From CAYVVT01 sp964454335 (lineage in GTDB: Bacteria; Fidelibacterota; UBA8477; JABMPR01): a stretch of DNA of 64,000 bases. The stretch spans positions 1-64,000 of the forward strand of contig CAYVVT010000007.1 in NCBI GenBank assembly GCA_964454335.1, read 5' to 3'. The notes beneath the pieces were generated by a model, which worked only from the letters and a program-made list of their open reading frames with translations, was not told the origin of the DNA and did no database searches. Position 1 is the first letter of the stretch. The number at the start of each line of letters is the position of its first letter. Positions 35,531-43,454 of the stretch are shown here, piece by piece. Made by a program: the position numbers and the translations under genes.

Positions 35531-35546
35531 AAGTTAGGGGGATAAT

Positions 35547-36599
35547 ATGTTGTTATTATACGGTTTAGGTGGATTGCTAGGCCTCATTATCCTTTATTTG
35601 GCCATTATCATCTTCATGCCGGGATTCAAGGTGCCGGAACAGCCATTCTCAGAGTTGCAGATTGGATCTGATCTGCTGGCAGCGGATTCCCTGCCATTCA
35701 GAGAGGATGTCAGCTTTGATGTGAATGGAATGCAGATCCGTGGCTGGCTGTATCTGCCCGATTCAACGGTGGCAGCCGTACCATGCATCATTCTCAACAC
35801 GGGTTTCGGCGGGACCAAGGATATGCTGCTTGAGAATTATGCCCTGCGATTTCGTGAAGCAGGCTTCGCCTCACTTGCTTTTGACTACCGCCACTTCGGG
35901 GAAAGCGAGGGTGAACCCAGACAGCTTTTTACAATCCAGGACCAGTTGGACGACTGCCGGGCCGCCATCGCCTTTGTGCGGCAGCGACCGGAGATCGACG
36001 CTCGCCGAATTGCAGTCTGGGGGACTTCAGCCGGTGGAGGTTATGGGTTGGTGATGGCCGCAGAAGATGCGGATATCGCCTGTGTTTACGCTCAGTGCGC
36101 CGGTCTTGACTCCCAGGAAGATGGCAAACTGGCCCTGGAACGCAACGGATGGGGATACTTCCTGCGATTGTTCATGCACGCCCAGCGGGATAAGGGACGG
36201 TCAAGATTTGGACTCCCCCCACATAAAATACCCATCGTGGGTGATACGGGAACCCTGGCAATGGTAGTGGCACCGGGAGCTAAGGAGGGGTATGCCAGCG
36301 TTGCCGGTAGCAGTTTCACGAATGAGGTTTGCGCCCGGGCCATCCTGACCACAGGTGGTTATAATCCCATCAAGAAGGCGCCCGAGGTCAAGTGCCCTGT
36401 GATGATCCAGATCTGTGAACACGATAATCTGGTATCACAGAATTCAGCCTTGAACACCGCCCGGGCCCTCGGTGAACGTGCTGAGGTCAGATCATATCCC
36501 ATCGGTCATTTCGATATCTACATAGGCGCTGCTTTCGAACAGAGTATTGCTGATCAACTGGATTTCTTTAATCGGCATTTAATGGCATCTTCACCCTGA
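35547..36599 (+). CDS. Membrane-anchored alpha/beta hydrolase
   Basis: 350 residues with one N-terminal transmembrane helix (about 3-24) and a GGGG-rich ribosome binding site 6 nt before the ATG. The alpha/beta-hydrolase domain shows the oxyanion region LNTGFGGTKD, the FDYRHFGESEG motif, and the nucleophile in WGTSAGG; the Asp is in ICEHDNLV and the His in PIGHFDIY. It resembles dienelactone-hydrolase-like or BAAT-type hydrolases. Its TGA stop overlaps the selenoprotein ATG (TGATG), so the two are translationally coupled, which suggests a shared pathway. Confidence 0.85.
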   Translation: MLLLYGLGGLLGLIILYLAIIIFMPGFKVPEQPFSELQIGSDLLAADSLPFREDVSFDVNGMQIRGWLYLPDSTVAAVPCIILNTGFGGTKDMLLENYALRFREAGFASLAFDYRHFGESEGEPRQLFTIQDQLDDCRAAIAFVRQRPEIDARRIAVWGTSAGGGYGLVMAAEDADIACVYAQCAGLDSQEDGKLALERNGWGYFLRLFMHAQRDKGRSRFGLPPHKIPIVGDTGTLAMVVAPGAKEGYASVAGSSFTNEVCARAILTTGGYNPIKKAPEVKCPVMIQICEHDNLVSQNSALNTARALGERAEVRSYPIGHFDIYIGAAFEQSIADQLDFFNRHLMASSP

Positions 36600-37489
36600 T
36601 GAGTACCAGCGCAAAGAGAGTGGATTCATACCGTTTCATCCGCGGATTCACAGCCAAACTGGCCAAGAACTGGATCAAGATGGCCAGCCCCGAGGAGATC
36701 CCCTGGACACCGCTGTCAAAGCCATTGGCTGAATCGAGAGTCGCTCTGCTAAGTTCCGCTGCCATCACACTTAAGACCGATAAACCTTTCGACCAGGAGC
36801 GGGAACGGCAGGATCCCTGGTGGGGTGATCCCGGTTTTCGCATTATTCCTTCTGGATCTAAAGCAGAGGACGTGCGCATCTGCCATCTGCATATCAATCC
36901 GGCATTCGGTGAGAGCGATCTGAACTGCGTCCTGCCCCTGGATCATCTCCAGGATGCCGTTCTGTCCGGTCGCATCGGAAGTATGGCTCATTCACATCTT
37001 TCCATGATGGGCTACATCCTGCAGCCAGAGGAACTTCTACAGCAAAGTGTTCCTTCGATGATCGATGTGCTGAAGGGAGAGGCAGTGGATGTTGTCATCC
37101 TGGTCCCGACCTGACCCATTTGCTGCTGGTCCGTGGGACTGGTCCAGAGGGAGATGGAAGCTGCAGGATTCACCACCATCTGCCTGTCCAATATTCCCGA
37201 TCTGACTGCCTCCGTCAGCGTTCCCCGAATAGCCGCAATTGAGCACCCATTCGGACGTACTCTGGGGCATCCGCATGATTCTGATCGTCAACGAGCAGTG
37301 CTGGAGTCCATCTTTCAAGCCCTTGAGAGCATCCACAATCCGGGACAGATGGTCCACCTGCCCTTCGATTGGTCAAAGCCACCGGGGGGACCTGAGTTCC
37401 CCAGGGCTCCAGCTCCACCCATCGTTGACTATCTCGCAAAACACCCCTGGGCATTGCCGCGCCTGTTGAAGCGTAAGCCGCCACTGTGA
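36599..37489 (+). CDS. Selenoprotein B-family protein (glycine/sarcosine/betaine/D-proline reductase family) with in-frame UGA selenocysteine
   Basis: One open frame from 36599 to 37489 apart from a TGA at 37112-37114, read as Sec172: total 296 residues. The N-terminal part shows VDSYRFIRGFT, IPWTPLSKPLAESRVALLSS, HINPAFGESDLNCVLPLDHL and GRIGSMAHSHLSMMGYI. The sequence DVVILVPT-UGA-PICCWSVGLVQREME continues with the same family after the UGA. This family carries Sec at exactly this position in a U-P-L-C type motif; here it is U-P-I-C. A hairpin compatible with a bacterial SECIS begins within 11 nt after the UGA (feature 37112-37143). The protein is shorter than glycine reductase GrdB (about 430 residues), so the substrate is not known. 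A frameshift or pseudogene is unlikely because frame and family both continue. The start overlaps the upstream hydrolase stop. Confidence 0.92.
37112..37143 (+). promoter_or_regulatory. Sec UGA codon with putative bacterial SECIS hairpin
   Basis: The UGA is 37112-37114. Downstream, 37125-37132 (GCTGGTCC) pairs with 37136-37143 (GGACTGGT) as an 8-bp stem with three G-T pairs and the three-base apical loop GTG (37133-37135). The loop begins 18 nt after the UGA, inside the 16-37 nt window reported for bacterial SECIS elements, and has a G at the loop start. A computed fold would confirm it. Confidence 0.65.
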
Positions 37490-37523
37490 ACCTGAATCCG
37501 ATCACAAAGCAAAGGAATCACCA

Positions 37524-37772
37524 ATGAGTAATTTTGATGACCAGCTGGCAGAAGTCTTTCGCTGCCCCAAATGCAAGGAGCAGGGCGGCCATGTCGAACG
37601 ATTGAGCCTATCCGGAGTGGGCCTCACTCGCCTGCTGGATATACAGCCCTATAAATATCTCTTCGTGTCCTGCAGGAACTGCGGATATACCGAGACCTAT
37701 AGCGCCAAGATACTGGAGGGCAAGAAGGAGACTGCCATGGATATCTTTGACATACTCTTTGCTCTTGATTAG
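37524..37772 (+). CDS. Small zinc-ribbon protein (DUF2082-like)
   Basis: 82 residues with two Cys pairs, CPKC near residue 14 and CRNC near residue 50, a typical zinc ribbon; the GVGLTRLLDIQPYKY linker and YSAKIL ending match the small family of predicted nucleic-acid-binding Zn-ribbon proteins. It follows the selenoprotein by 34 nt. Function unknown. Confidence 0.8.
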   Translation: MSNFDDQLAEVFRCPKCKEQGGHVERLSLSGVGLTRLLDIQPYKYLFVSCRNCGYTETYSAKILEGKKETAMDIFDILFALD

Positions 37773-37789
37773 AACCTGGAGGCATGCTG

Positions 37790-38179
37790 ATGCAGAACCG
37801 ATCAAAACAGGTACTCATCATGAGTATCATCGTTCCTCTGCTTGGATTGGTCATGGTTATTTACTGGGCGCTTTACTTCTTTCGCGGGATGCCGGGCACA
37901 GGCATTCCCTGGTTATCCGAGTTCATTACCGCGGGTCTGGCACTCTGCGCCGGAATCGGCCTTCTGATGCGAAAACGCTGGGCGCCGCCTGCTGTTCTGG
38001 TTCTTTCGGGCATGTGGGCATACGGTGTCATCGGTGGAATACAGCTTGTTCTGGAGAATGGTCTGGACTTTAAGTCGCCTTTTGGAGCACTCACCGATGC
38101 ATTACTGTTTCCCCTGATCCTGATCTTTTCAATATATCTTGCCACCCTGATCTGGCGGGAACGGGAGCTATTTCTTTAG
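37790..38179 (+). CDS. Small multi-pass membrane protein, uncharacterised
   Basis: 129 residues from the ATG at 37790 (GGAGG 7 nt upstream; the ATG at 37784 is only 1 nt from it). Four hydrophobic segments, about residues 9-31, 42-60, 65-85 and 100-120, separated by short charged loops (MRKRWAPP). No named family is recognised. It ends the group that begins with the OmdA gene, 17 nt after the zinc-ribbon gene. Confidence 0.65.
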   Translation: MQNRSKQVLIMSIIVPLLGLVMVIYWALYFFRGMPGTGIPWLSEFITAGLALCAGIGLLMRKRWAPPAVLVLSGMWAYGVIGGIQLVLENGLDFKSPFGALTDALLFPLILIFSIYLATLIWRERELFL

Positions 38180-38271
38180 TCAGGCCCGGTTCAAACCAAA
38201 TGCTGGAATTACCTGCTATTTCATTCATCACGAACATGAGCGGCAAGTTCATGATTTATAGGTAATAATCA

Positions 38272-38303
38272 TTTGACAGCCCTCCACATGCCGTCTATAT
38301 TTG
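38272..38303 (+). promoter_or_regulatory. Promoter of rpmB
   Basis: TTGACA (38273-38278), 17-nt spacer and TATATT (38296-38301), a near-perfect sigma-70 promoter. It also reads as TTTG (38272-38275), 20 nt, TATATTTG (38296-38303), the Bacteroidetes -33/-7 form. A GC-rich discriminator (GCGCGC) follows, as at ribosomal promoters under stringent control. The leader to the ATG at 38329 has AAGAAGGA. Confidence 0.8.
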
Positions 38304-38328
38304 CGCGCTTTTAAGAAGGAATGATACT

Positions 38329-38520
38329 ATGGCCAAACGATGTGATATCTGTGGAAAAGGACCAACAACCGGCAACAACGTGAGCCACTCTCACAAGAAG
38401 ACCCGTCGCCGTTGGCTGCCAAATCTGCAGCGAGTACGGGTTCTGCATGAAGGTACAGTGCGTTATATGAAAGTCTGTACTTCCTGTCTCAAGTCCGGCA
38501 AAGTGGCCAAAGTAGCCTGA
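38329..38520 (+). CDS. rpmB: 50S ribosomal protein L28, zinc-binding form
   Basis: 63 residues, the usual size. The start MAKRCDICGKGP, NNVSHSHKKTRRRWLPNLQ and the later CTSC are characteristic. The two Cys pairs (CDIC and CTSC) make it the zinc-binding (C+) type; zinc-poor conditions would favour a C- paralogue elsewhere. It has its own strong promoter and terminator and is not beside rpmG here. Confidence 0.96.
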   Translation: MAKRCDICGKGPTTGNNVSHSHKKTRRRWLPNLQRVRVLHEGTVRYMKVCTSCLKSGKVAKVA

Positions 38521-38545
38521 CCCGGTCAACCCGTCCATACTCTTG

Positions 38546-38572
38546 AAAGCTGCCAGCAGGCAGCTTTTTTAT
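38546..38572 (+). terminator. Rho-independent terminator after rpmB
   Basis: AAAGCTGCC pairs with GGCAGCTTT (38546-38554 with 38559-38567) around loop AGCA, with a T-run 38565-38570 that continues to about 38572. Confidence 0.92.
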
Positions 38573-38605
38573 TTCCAGGAATCCCTGGAATCGTAGATTC
38601 CCGCC

Positions 38606-40219
38606 ATGCCCTCACCCACAGAGCGTTGGGACTACATCGTCATCGGCTCCGGATTTGGCGGTTCCGTGGCAGCACTGCGTCTTGCCGAGAAGGGCTATTC
38701 GGTACTGGTGCTGGAAAAGGGCAAACTCTATCGGCCGGAAGATTACGCAAAAACCAACTGGAACCTGAGAAAGTTCTTCTGGCTGCCCTCTCTGGGGCTT
38801 TACGGCATCCAGTGTCTGACCCTGCTCAAGCATGTCTTTATCCTGCACGGTGCGGGTGTCGGCGGCGGCAGTCTGGTCTACGCCAATAACCTGTTGATCC
38901 CGCCAGACGAAGTTTTCGAGAAACCGGAATGGGGGCCGGGTGACTGGAAGGCTAAACTGACACCGCACTACAGCACAGCCCAGAGAATGCTGGGTGCTGT
39001 TCGCTGTCCGGACCTGGGAGAAGCTGATCATGTGTTGGCTGAGATCGGAATGGAGATCACCGGTGAGGATACCTTCCACGTCAATGAGGTTGGCGTTTTC
39101 TTTGGCGAAGCCGGTGAGACCGTCGATGATCCTTATTTTGGCGGGCAGGGTCCGAAACGAACCGGCTGCACCCTGTGCGGCGCCTGCATGGTGGGCTGCC
39201 GTGATGGCGGCAAGAACACGTTGGACAAGAATTATCTCCACCTGGCTGAACAGTTGGGTGTGACCATCCAGCCGGAAACCGAGGTAACGCAGGTCATCCC
39301 CAGGACGGGATACTATCGGATACTTGCCCGTAAATCAACCGGTCTCCGGCATCCACCGGTGAGTTATGAGACGCGCGGTGTCATCTTCGCTGGCGGGGTG
39401 ATGGGAACAGTGAAACTACTGTTGAAGAACCGCAGCGATGGTACACTCCCGGAGCTCTCGCCCCAGCTGGGGAACTTTGTGAGAACAAATTCTGAAGCTT
39501 TGTTGGGTGTCAAGACCCGCGACAAGGATAAGGATTACACCAACCACCTGGCGATCACGTCCGGGATCTACCCGGATAAGAACACCCACATCGAGGTAGT
39601 CCGATACCCCAGGGGATCTGATGTCATGGCCATACTCACCTCTACTCTCATTGGTGGTGGCGGGAGAATACCGCGGCCTCTGCGTTTCCTGGCAGCTCTA
39701 TTTACTCGGCCGTTGAAATTCTTCGAATCCTTCTGGCCATTCGACTGGGCCAGACGGGTATCGATCCTGCTGGTCATGCAGACTGTGGAAAACTTCATGC
39801 GCTTTGATTTCAAGCGCCGCTGGTGGCGTCTGGGCAGAAGGAGTATGAACTCCCGTATCGTGCCAGGAGTACCCAAGGTCCCGGCCTACATCCCCATTGC
39901 CAACGAAGTCGCTGAACGCATGGCAGCGAAAATGGACGCTCGGGCATACTCAGTCCTGCCAGAGGTCATCTTTGACGTGTCATCCACAGCCCATATTCTG
40001 GGTGGCTGCGGCATGGGCAGCCGTCCCGAGGACGGTGTCTGTGACTATAGCGGCCGGATCCATGGTTACGAGAATATGTTCGTGGTTGATGGATCGGTGA
40101 TCGCCGCCAACCTGGGAGTGAATCCCAGCCTCACCATCACCGCTCTTTCTGAATTCATCTGCTCACAGATCCCGACCAAGAAAACGGAACAAGCCGACAA
40201 CAGCAGCGTTGACAGCTAG
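38606..40219 (+). CDS. GMC-family FAD oxidoreductase (cholesterol-oxidase-like)
   Basis: 537 residues. N-terminal FAD motif VIGSGFGGSVAALRLAEKG, LEKGKLYRPEDY, and HGAGVGGGSLVYAN. CTLCGACMVGCRDGGKNT holds a Cys cluster that resembles ferredoxin spacing (CxxCxxCxxxC), which is common in this subgroup. The C-terminal GGCGMG and VNPSLTITALSE with HILGG are typical of GMC oxidoreductases. The sequence resembles cholesterol-oxidase-like members, but the substrate here is unknown. It ends 6 nt before an ABC ATPase gene, so it may be in that operon. Confidence 0.86.
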   Translation: MPSPTERWDYIVIGSGFGGSVAALRLAEKGYSVLVLEKGKLYRPEDYAKTNWNLRKFFWLPSLGLYGIQCLTLLKHVFILHGAGVGGGSLVYANNLLIPPDEVFEKPEWGPGDWKAKLTPHYSTAQRMLGAVRCPDLGEADHVLAEIGMEITGEDTFHVNEVGVFFGEAGETVDDPYFGGQGPKRTGCTLCGACMVGCRDGGKNTLDKNYLHLAEQLGVTIQPETEVTQVIPRTGYYRILARKSTGLRHPPVSYETRGVIFAGGVMGTVKLLLKNRSDGTLPELSPQLGNFVRTNSEALLGVKTRDKDKDYTNHLAITSGIYPDKNTHIEVVRYPRGSDVMAILTSTLIGGGGRIPRPLRFLAALFTRPLKFFESFWPFDWARRVSILLVMQTVENFMRFDFKRRWWRLGRRSMNSRIVPGVPKVPAYIPIANEVAERMAAKMDARAYSVLPEVIFDVSSTAHILGGCGMGSRPEDGVCDYSGRIHGYENMFVVDGSVIAANLGVNPSLTITALSEFICSQIPTKKTEQADNSSVDS

Positions 40220-40225
40220 GAACCC

Positions 40226-41152
40226 ATGGACACAGCTCTGCCAACCTTAGCCCTGGAGACTTTTGCCGTCTCCAAACAATTCAAGACGGTCAAAGCTCTC
40301 CACCAGGTCAGTCTGCAGGTACCGGAAGGCAGTATCTTTGGCTTTCTCGGTCCCAATGGTTCCGGAAAATCCACATTGATCCGCGTGCTTACCGGTCTGA
40401 TCAGTCCCAGTGAAGGTCATTTCAACATCTTCAGTGAATCCAGCAGCCGGGGTTATCGGGTACGGCGACATATCAGCGCCATGGTTGACCGGGCTGATTT
40501 CTACAAGAATCTCAGTGCAAATCGCAATCTTCACATCCTGGGCAGATTGACCGGGCATGCCCAGCAGGATCACATCGACTACCTGCTCCAGCTGGTGGGT
40601 CTGTATGAGCGTCGCCATGACAAGGTGAAGACCTATTCACAGGGTATGAAGCAGCGTCTGGGACTGGCTCAGGCACTCCTGCCCCGGCCCAGAGCGCTCA
40701 TTCTCGATGAACCCACCACCGGTCTGGATCCCCTGGGGATGCGTGAGGTGCGGAATTTCATCCTGCGTATCGCGGAGGAAGAACGCGTAACCATATTCCT
40801 TTCCTCCCACCTGCTGCATGAGGTGGAGGACATCTGCACGGACATCGCCCTGATCTTCAATGGCAGATTAGCCGCACAGGGCCCGCTGGATATCATATTC
40901 CGGAATCTTGATCAGGTCCAGGTGAGCCTGGAGACCACAGCCGGTGAACGACTGGGGAGCTTTCTGGAAAAGTCCGAACTGGTTTCCGATATCCAATCCA
41001 CCAGCCGTGGTTACAGGCTGAAGGTTGCATATGCTGATATCCCTGAATTGATTACGTCCATCTCAGCTGCAGATATACCGCTGTTCTCTGTCGCACAACG
41101 AAATCGTCTGGAGGAGTTCTTTCTCAATCAGGCGGAAACGGATCAGGCATGA
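40226..41152 (+). CDS. ABC-2-type transporter ATP-binding protein
   Basis: 308 residues. Walker A FLGPNGSGKSTLIR, the Q-loop region MVDRADFYKNLS, signature YSQGMKQRLGLAQALL, Walker B ALILDEPTTGLD and the H-loop LSSHLLHE. The extra C-terminal 90 residues are common in ABC-2 exporter ATPases of the NatA/CcmA type. It overlaps the permease gene by 4 nt. It drives export with the permease at 41149-41985. Confidence 0.92.
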   Translation: MDTALPTLALETFAVSKQFKTVKALHQVSLQVPEGSIFGFLGPNGSGKSTLIRVLTGLISPSEGHFNIFSESSSRGYRVRRHISAMVDRADFYKNLSANRNLHILGRLTGHAQQDHIDYLLQLVGLYERRHDKVKTYSQGMKQRLGLAQALLPRPRALILDEPTTGLDPLGMREVRNFILRIAEEERVTIFLSSHLLHEVEDICTDIALIFNGRLAAQGPLDIIFRNLDQVQVSLETTAGERLGSFLEKSELVSDIQSTSRGYRLKVAYADIPELITSISAADIPLFSVAQRNRLEEFFLNQAETDQA

Positions 41153-41985
41153 GACAACTTGTCCTGAACGAGCTGGTCAAGATCTACTCTCTGGTACGAT
41201 CCTATATCGGGTTCGCGCTCATCACGATCCTCATGCCGCTTATCCTCTGGGGATACGGTGCCGGCACCAACTTCACCGCACAGCAGATGGAAGAATCGCT
41301 TTCGAGCATGTTCATCATCAGTGGAAATCCGTTCAACGGATATACGGCAGCCTACTTCATCCTTAACTTCTTCTGGGTGCACGTTCCCTTTCTAATTGCC
41401 CTGGTTGGTGGTGATGTGTTTGCCGGTGAAGAGGCCAACGGCACCTTCAGGATCTATGCTATCCGACCGGTTTCTCGACTGTCCATCTTCCTCTCCAAGG
41501 TCATTGCCACCCTCATCTACACTCTGAGCCTCATTGCCTACATTGCCATCATGAGCCTGGGACTGGGGATCCTGTGGCACGGTGGAGGTGATATGCTGGT
41601 GTTCCAGGATGGTATTCTCATTCTTGAAGGCAAGGAGGCGTTCCGACGGTTCATCCTTGCCTATGGCCTGTCGCTGATGAATATGGCTCTGGTCGGCGGT
41701 ATCGCCATATTCTTCTCCAGCATGGTTCGTAACGCCGTGGGCCCGGTGATCGGGACCATGGCTGTCGTCATCCTGGGCGTCGCTGTCTCCACCATGCCTT
41801 TCGAGGCATTCGACAGCATCCGGCCTTACCTGTTCACCACCTATTTCAGGAACTGGGAGGAGGCTTTCTTTGAGCCCATCCCCTGGGGAAGCCTGCGCTT
41901 GAGCATTCTCAACATCATGGGATTTACATCCGTGTTCCTGGCCGCATCCTATCTGATCTTTCGACGTAAGGATATCCTGTCATGA
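41149..41985 (+). CDS. ABC-2-type transporter permease
   Basis: 278 residues with about six transmembrane segments (about 20-40, 60-80, 115-140, 165-195, 205-230, 250-270) and the ABC-2 family shape. GEEANGTFRIYAIRPVSRLSIFLSKV is the conserved region after the second helix. It overlaps the ATPase gene by 4 nt and the LolA-like gene by 4 nt. The substrate is unknown. Confidence 0.87.
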   Translation: MRQLVLNELVKIYSLVRSYIGFALITILMPLILWGYGAGTNFTAQQMEESLSSMFIISGNPFNGYTAAYFILNFFWVHVPFLIALVGGDVFAGEEANGTFRIYAIRPVSRLSIFLSKVIATLIYTLSLIAYIAIMSLGLGILWHGGGDMLVFQDGILILEGKEAFRRFILAYGLSLMNMALVGGIAIFFSSMVRNAVGPVIGTMAVVILGVAVSTMPFEAFDSIRPYLFTTYFRNWEEAFFEPIPWGSLRLSILNIMGFTSVFLAASYLIFRRKDILS

Positions 41986-42692
41986 GAATGTTTGTCACAG
42001 TCCTGCTCTGCATGAGCGCATTGAGTACAGCTCAGGAACTGCCGGCTTACACTGAGATCAGGGATCTGATATTGAAGAATATCACCAGCATTGAGGACTA
42101 CGAAGTGGATATGGTGATGTCCATTGATATTCCGGGATTCAGAATGCCCCGCCGGGAGGTGCACTACATGTACAAGGCTCCCGATAAGGTGAAGATCGAT
42201 GTGCAGGGTTTCGCCGTGGTCCCCCGGGAAGGGATCCAACCCTTCATGCGCTTCCTTACCGATACCCTGATGTTCGACGTGATCGGAGAGTCGACACTGG
42301 ATGGCCGTCCGGTTTTCGAGATCAGTTTCGAGGACACTTTTGAATATAGTGCCGCCAGTATCAATCTTTTCATCGATGCCGAACGTGGAACTGTCCCAAA
42401 AGGTGTTGTTTTCATAGAGGATGTGGAGATGTTCTCAACAGAAACCAGGTTCGTTGAAGCTGCAGAGGGGATCTGGCTACCCGAACGATCCAGAGTGCGC
42501 ATGCACTTCCCACCCGATTTCAAGCGGATGCAGCAGTTCGGCAAGATGCCGAACGAGATACGTACGCTGGATGAGGAGATCAAAGCCAATCCTGAATGGA
42601 TCGACGGATTCATTACTCTTGAGTTCAGGAATTATAGGTTGAACCGGGGAATTCCGGACTATGAGTTCGAAGAAGAGGATGAATATTATTGA
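41982..42692 (+). CDS. LolA-like carrier protein in an ABC-2 operon
   Basis: 236 residues with a signal peptide (cleavage near LSTAQ-EL). The mature chain resembles LolA/LolB-type or outer-membrane lipoprotein carrier proteins: EDYEVDMVMSIDIPGFRMP, VHYMYKAPDKVKIDV and IFIEDVEMFS-like strands; the C-terminus is acidic. It overlaps the ABC-2 permease by 4 nt. This is the second operon in the window in which an ABC exporter ends with a LolA-like gene. Cargo unknown. Confidence 0.72.
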   Translation: MRMFVTVLLCMSALSTAQELPAYTEIRDLILKNITSIEDYEVDMVMSIDIPGFRMPRREVHYMYKAPDKVKIDVQGFAVVPREGIQPFMRFLTDTLMFDVIGESTLDGRPVFEISFEDTFEYSAASINLFIDAERGTVPKGVVFIEDVEMFSTETRFVEAAEGIWLPERSRVRMHFPPDFKRMQQFGKMPNEIRTLDEEIKANPEWIDGFITLEFRNYRLNRGIPDYEFEEEDEYY

Positions 42693-42754
42693 TCACGTCT
42701 GTGCACGTGACAGAAGGCTACCAGCCTCCTGGATTCAACAACCGATAAAGTTGC

Positions 42755-43168
42755 CTAGAGCCAGATCTCCGGATTCAGGGTTAAACCGTACACTGCCCCC
42801 AGAACCAGCATTTCCAGCAGACCACCCAGAAGATTGTAGAGCAGCGTCGTCTGTGGTATTTCGCGGGTAATCCATTCGGTGGCAACGCTCATCACAACCC
42901 TGAAAAACCAGACCAGGACGCCAAAACTAAGCCCTTTGAGAAGTCCTGTTTCACCGCTGAGCGAGTCATAGAGTATAAGGAAGATGGCCGCCATTACGAT
43001 CCCATAGATGAGATCCACCAGGGTACCGGCAACAGCATCGATCTTTTCCTTCATCACCGGCTTGTAGGCAGCCAGCAGACGCTGGGCCAGCGGATTCGCA
43101 TTCAGCAGGGCATCCATGAAGGCAAACAGGACTCCAGCTCCAACACCCACAAGAATAAAGCGTGTCAC
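42755..43168 (-). CDS. Four-helix membrane protein, uncharacterised
   Basis: 137 residues with hydrophobic segments at about 5-20, 50-66, 77-93 and 112-130. No family is recognised. Conserved-looking acidic and charged residues are few. It converges on the LolA-like gene and diverges from carbamate kinase. Confidence 0.6.
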   Translation of the reverse strand: MTRFILVGVGAGVLFAFMDALLNANPLAQRLLAAYKPVMKEKIDAVAGTLVDLIYGIVMAAIFLILYDSLSGETGLLKGLSFGVLVWFFRVVMSVATEWITREIPQTTLLYNLLGGLLEMLVLGAVYGLTLNPEIWL

Positions 43169-43277
43169 AACAACTCTCCTCTTTCCTTTTGGCTGACAGT
43201 CAACAAATTGAATGACCAGACAGACATTAACTGCTCATTGTCTCGACTCAGTCCCAAAACCGGTAACCAAGGTTGCA

Positions 43278-43289
43278 TGCCGATCGGCA
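43278..43289. promoter_or_regulatory. 12-bp palindrome in the arcC upstream region
   Basis: TGCCGATCGGCA is a perfect palindrome. A similar half-site CGATCGGCA appears again at 43383-43391, just upstream of the likely arcC promoter. It might be a regulator-binding site, but no regulator gene is near. Confidence 0.3.
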
Positions 43290-43397
43290 AATTTAGACGC
43301 TCTTGATGTAGATGTAAAGGGCTGTAAGGTTATTTTCTCCAAAATAGCACTTGGTAAATGTTCCGGTTTTCCTTAAGAATCGCGATCGGCATTTGGG

Positions 43398-43426
43398 TTG
43401 AGTTTGAATGGTTGATCCAATAGATT
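43398..43426 (+). promoter_or_regulatory. Likely promoter of arcC
   Basis: TTGAGT (43398-43403), 17-nt spacer, TAGATT (43421-43426). A leader of about 22 nt with GGAGGA leads to the TTG start at 43455. The rest of the 286-bp gap from 43169 shows only the palindrome. Confidence 0.4.
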
Positions 43427-43454
43427 GACCCGCTTTTATTTGTTGGAGGAATGC

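Noticed and set aside
36599..37489. Two separate genes or a pseudogene split by a stop codon at 37112
   Set aside because: The frame is unchanged across the TGA, the same protein family continues, the UGA is at the family's known Sec position and a SECIS-like hairpin follows.
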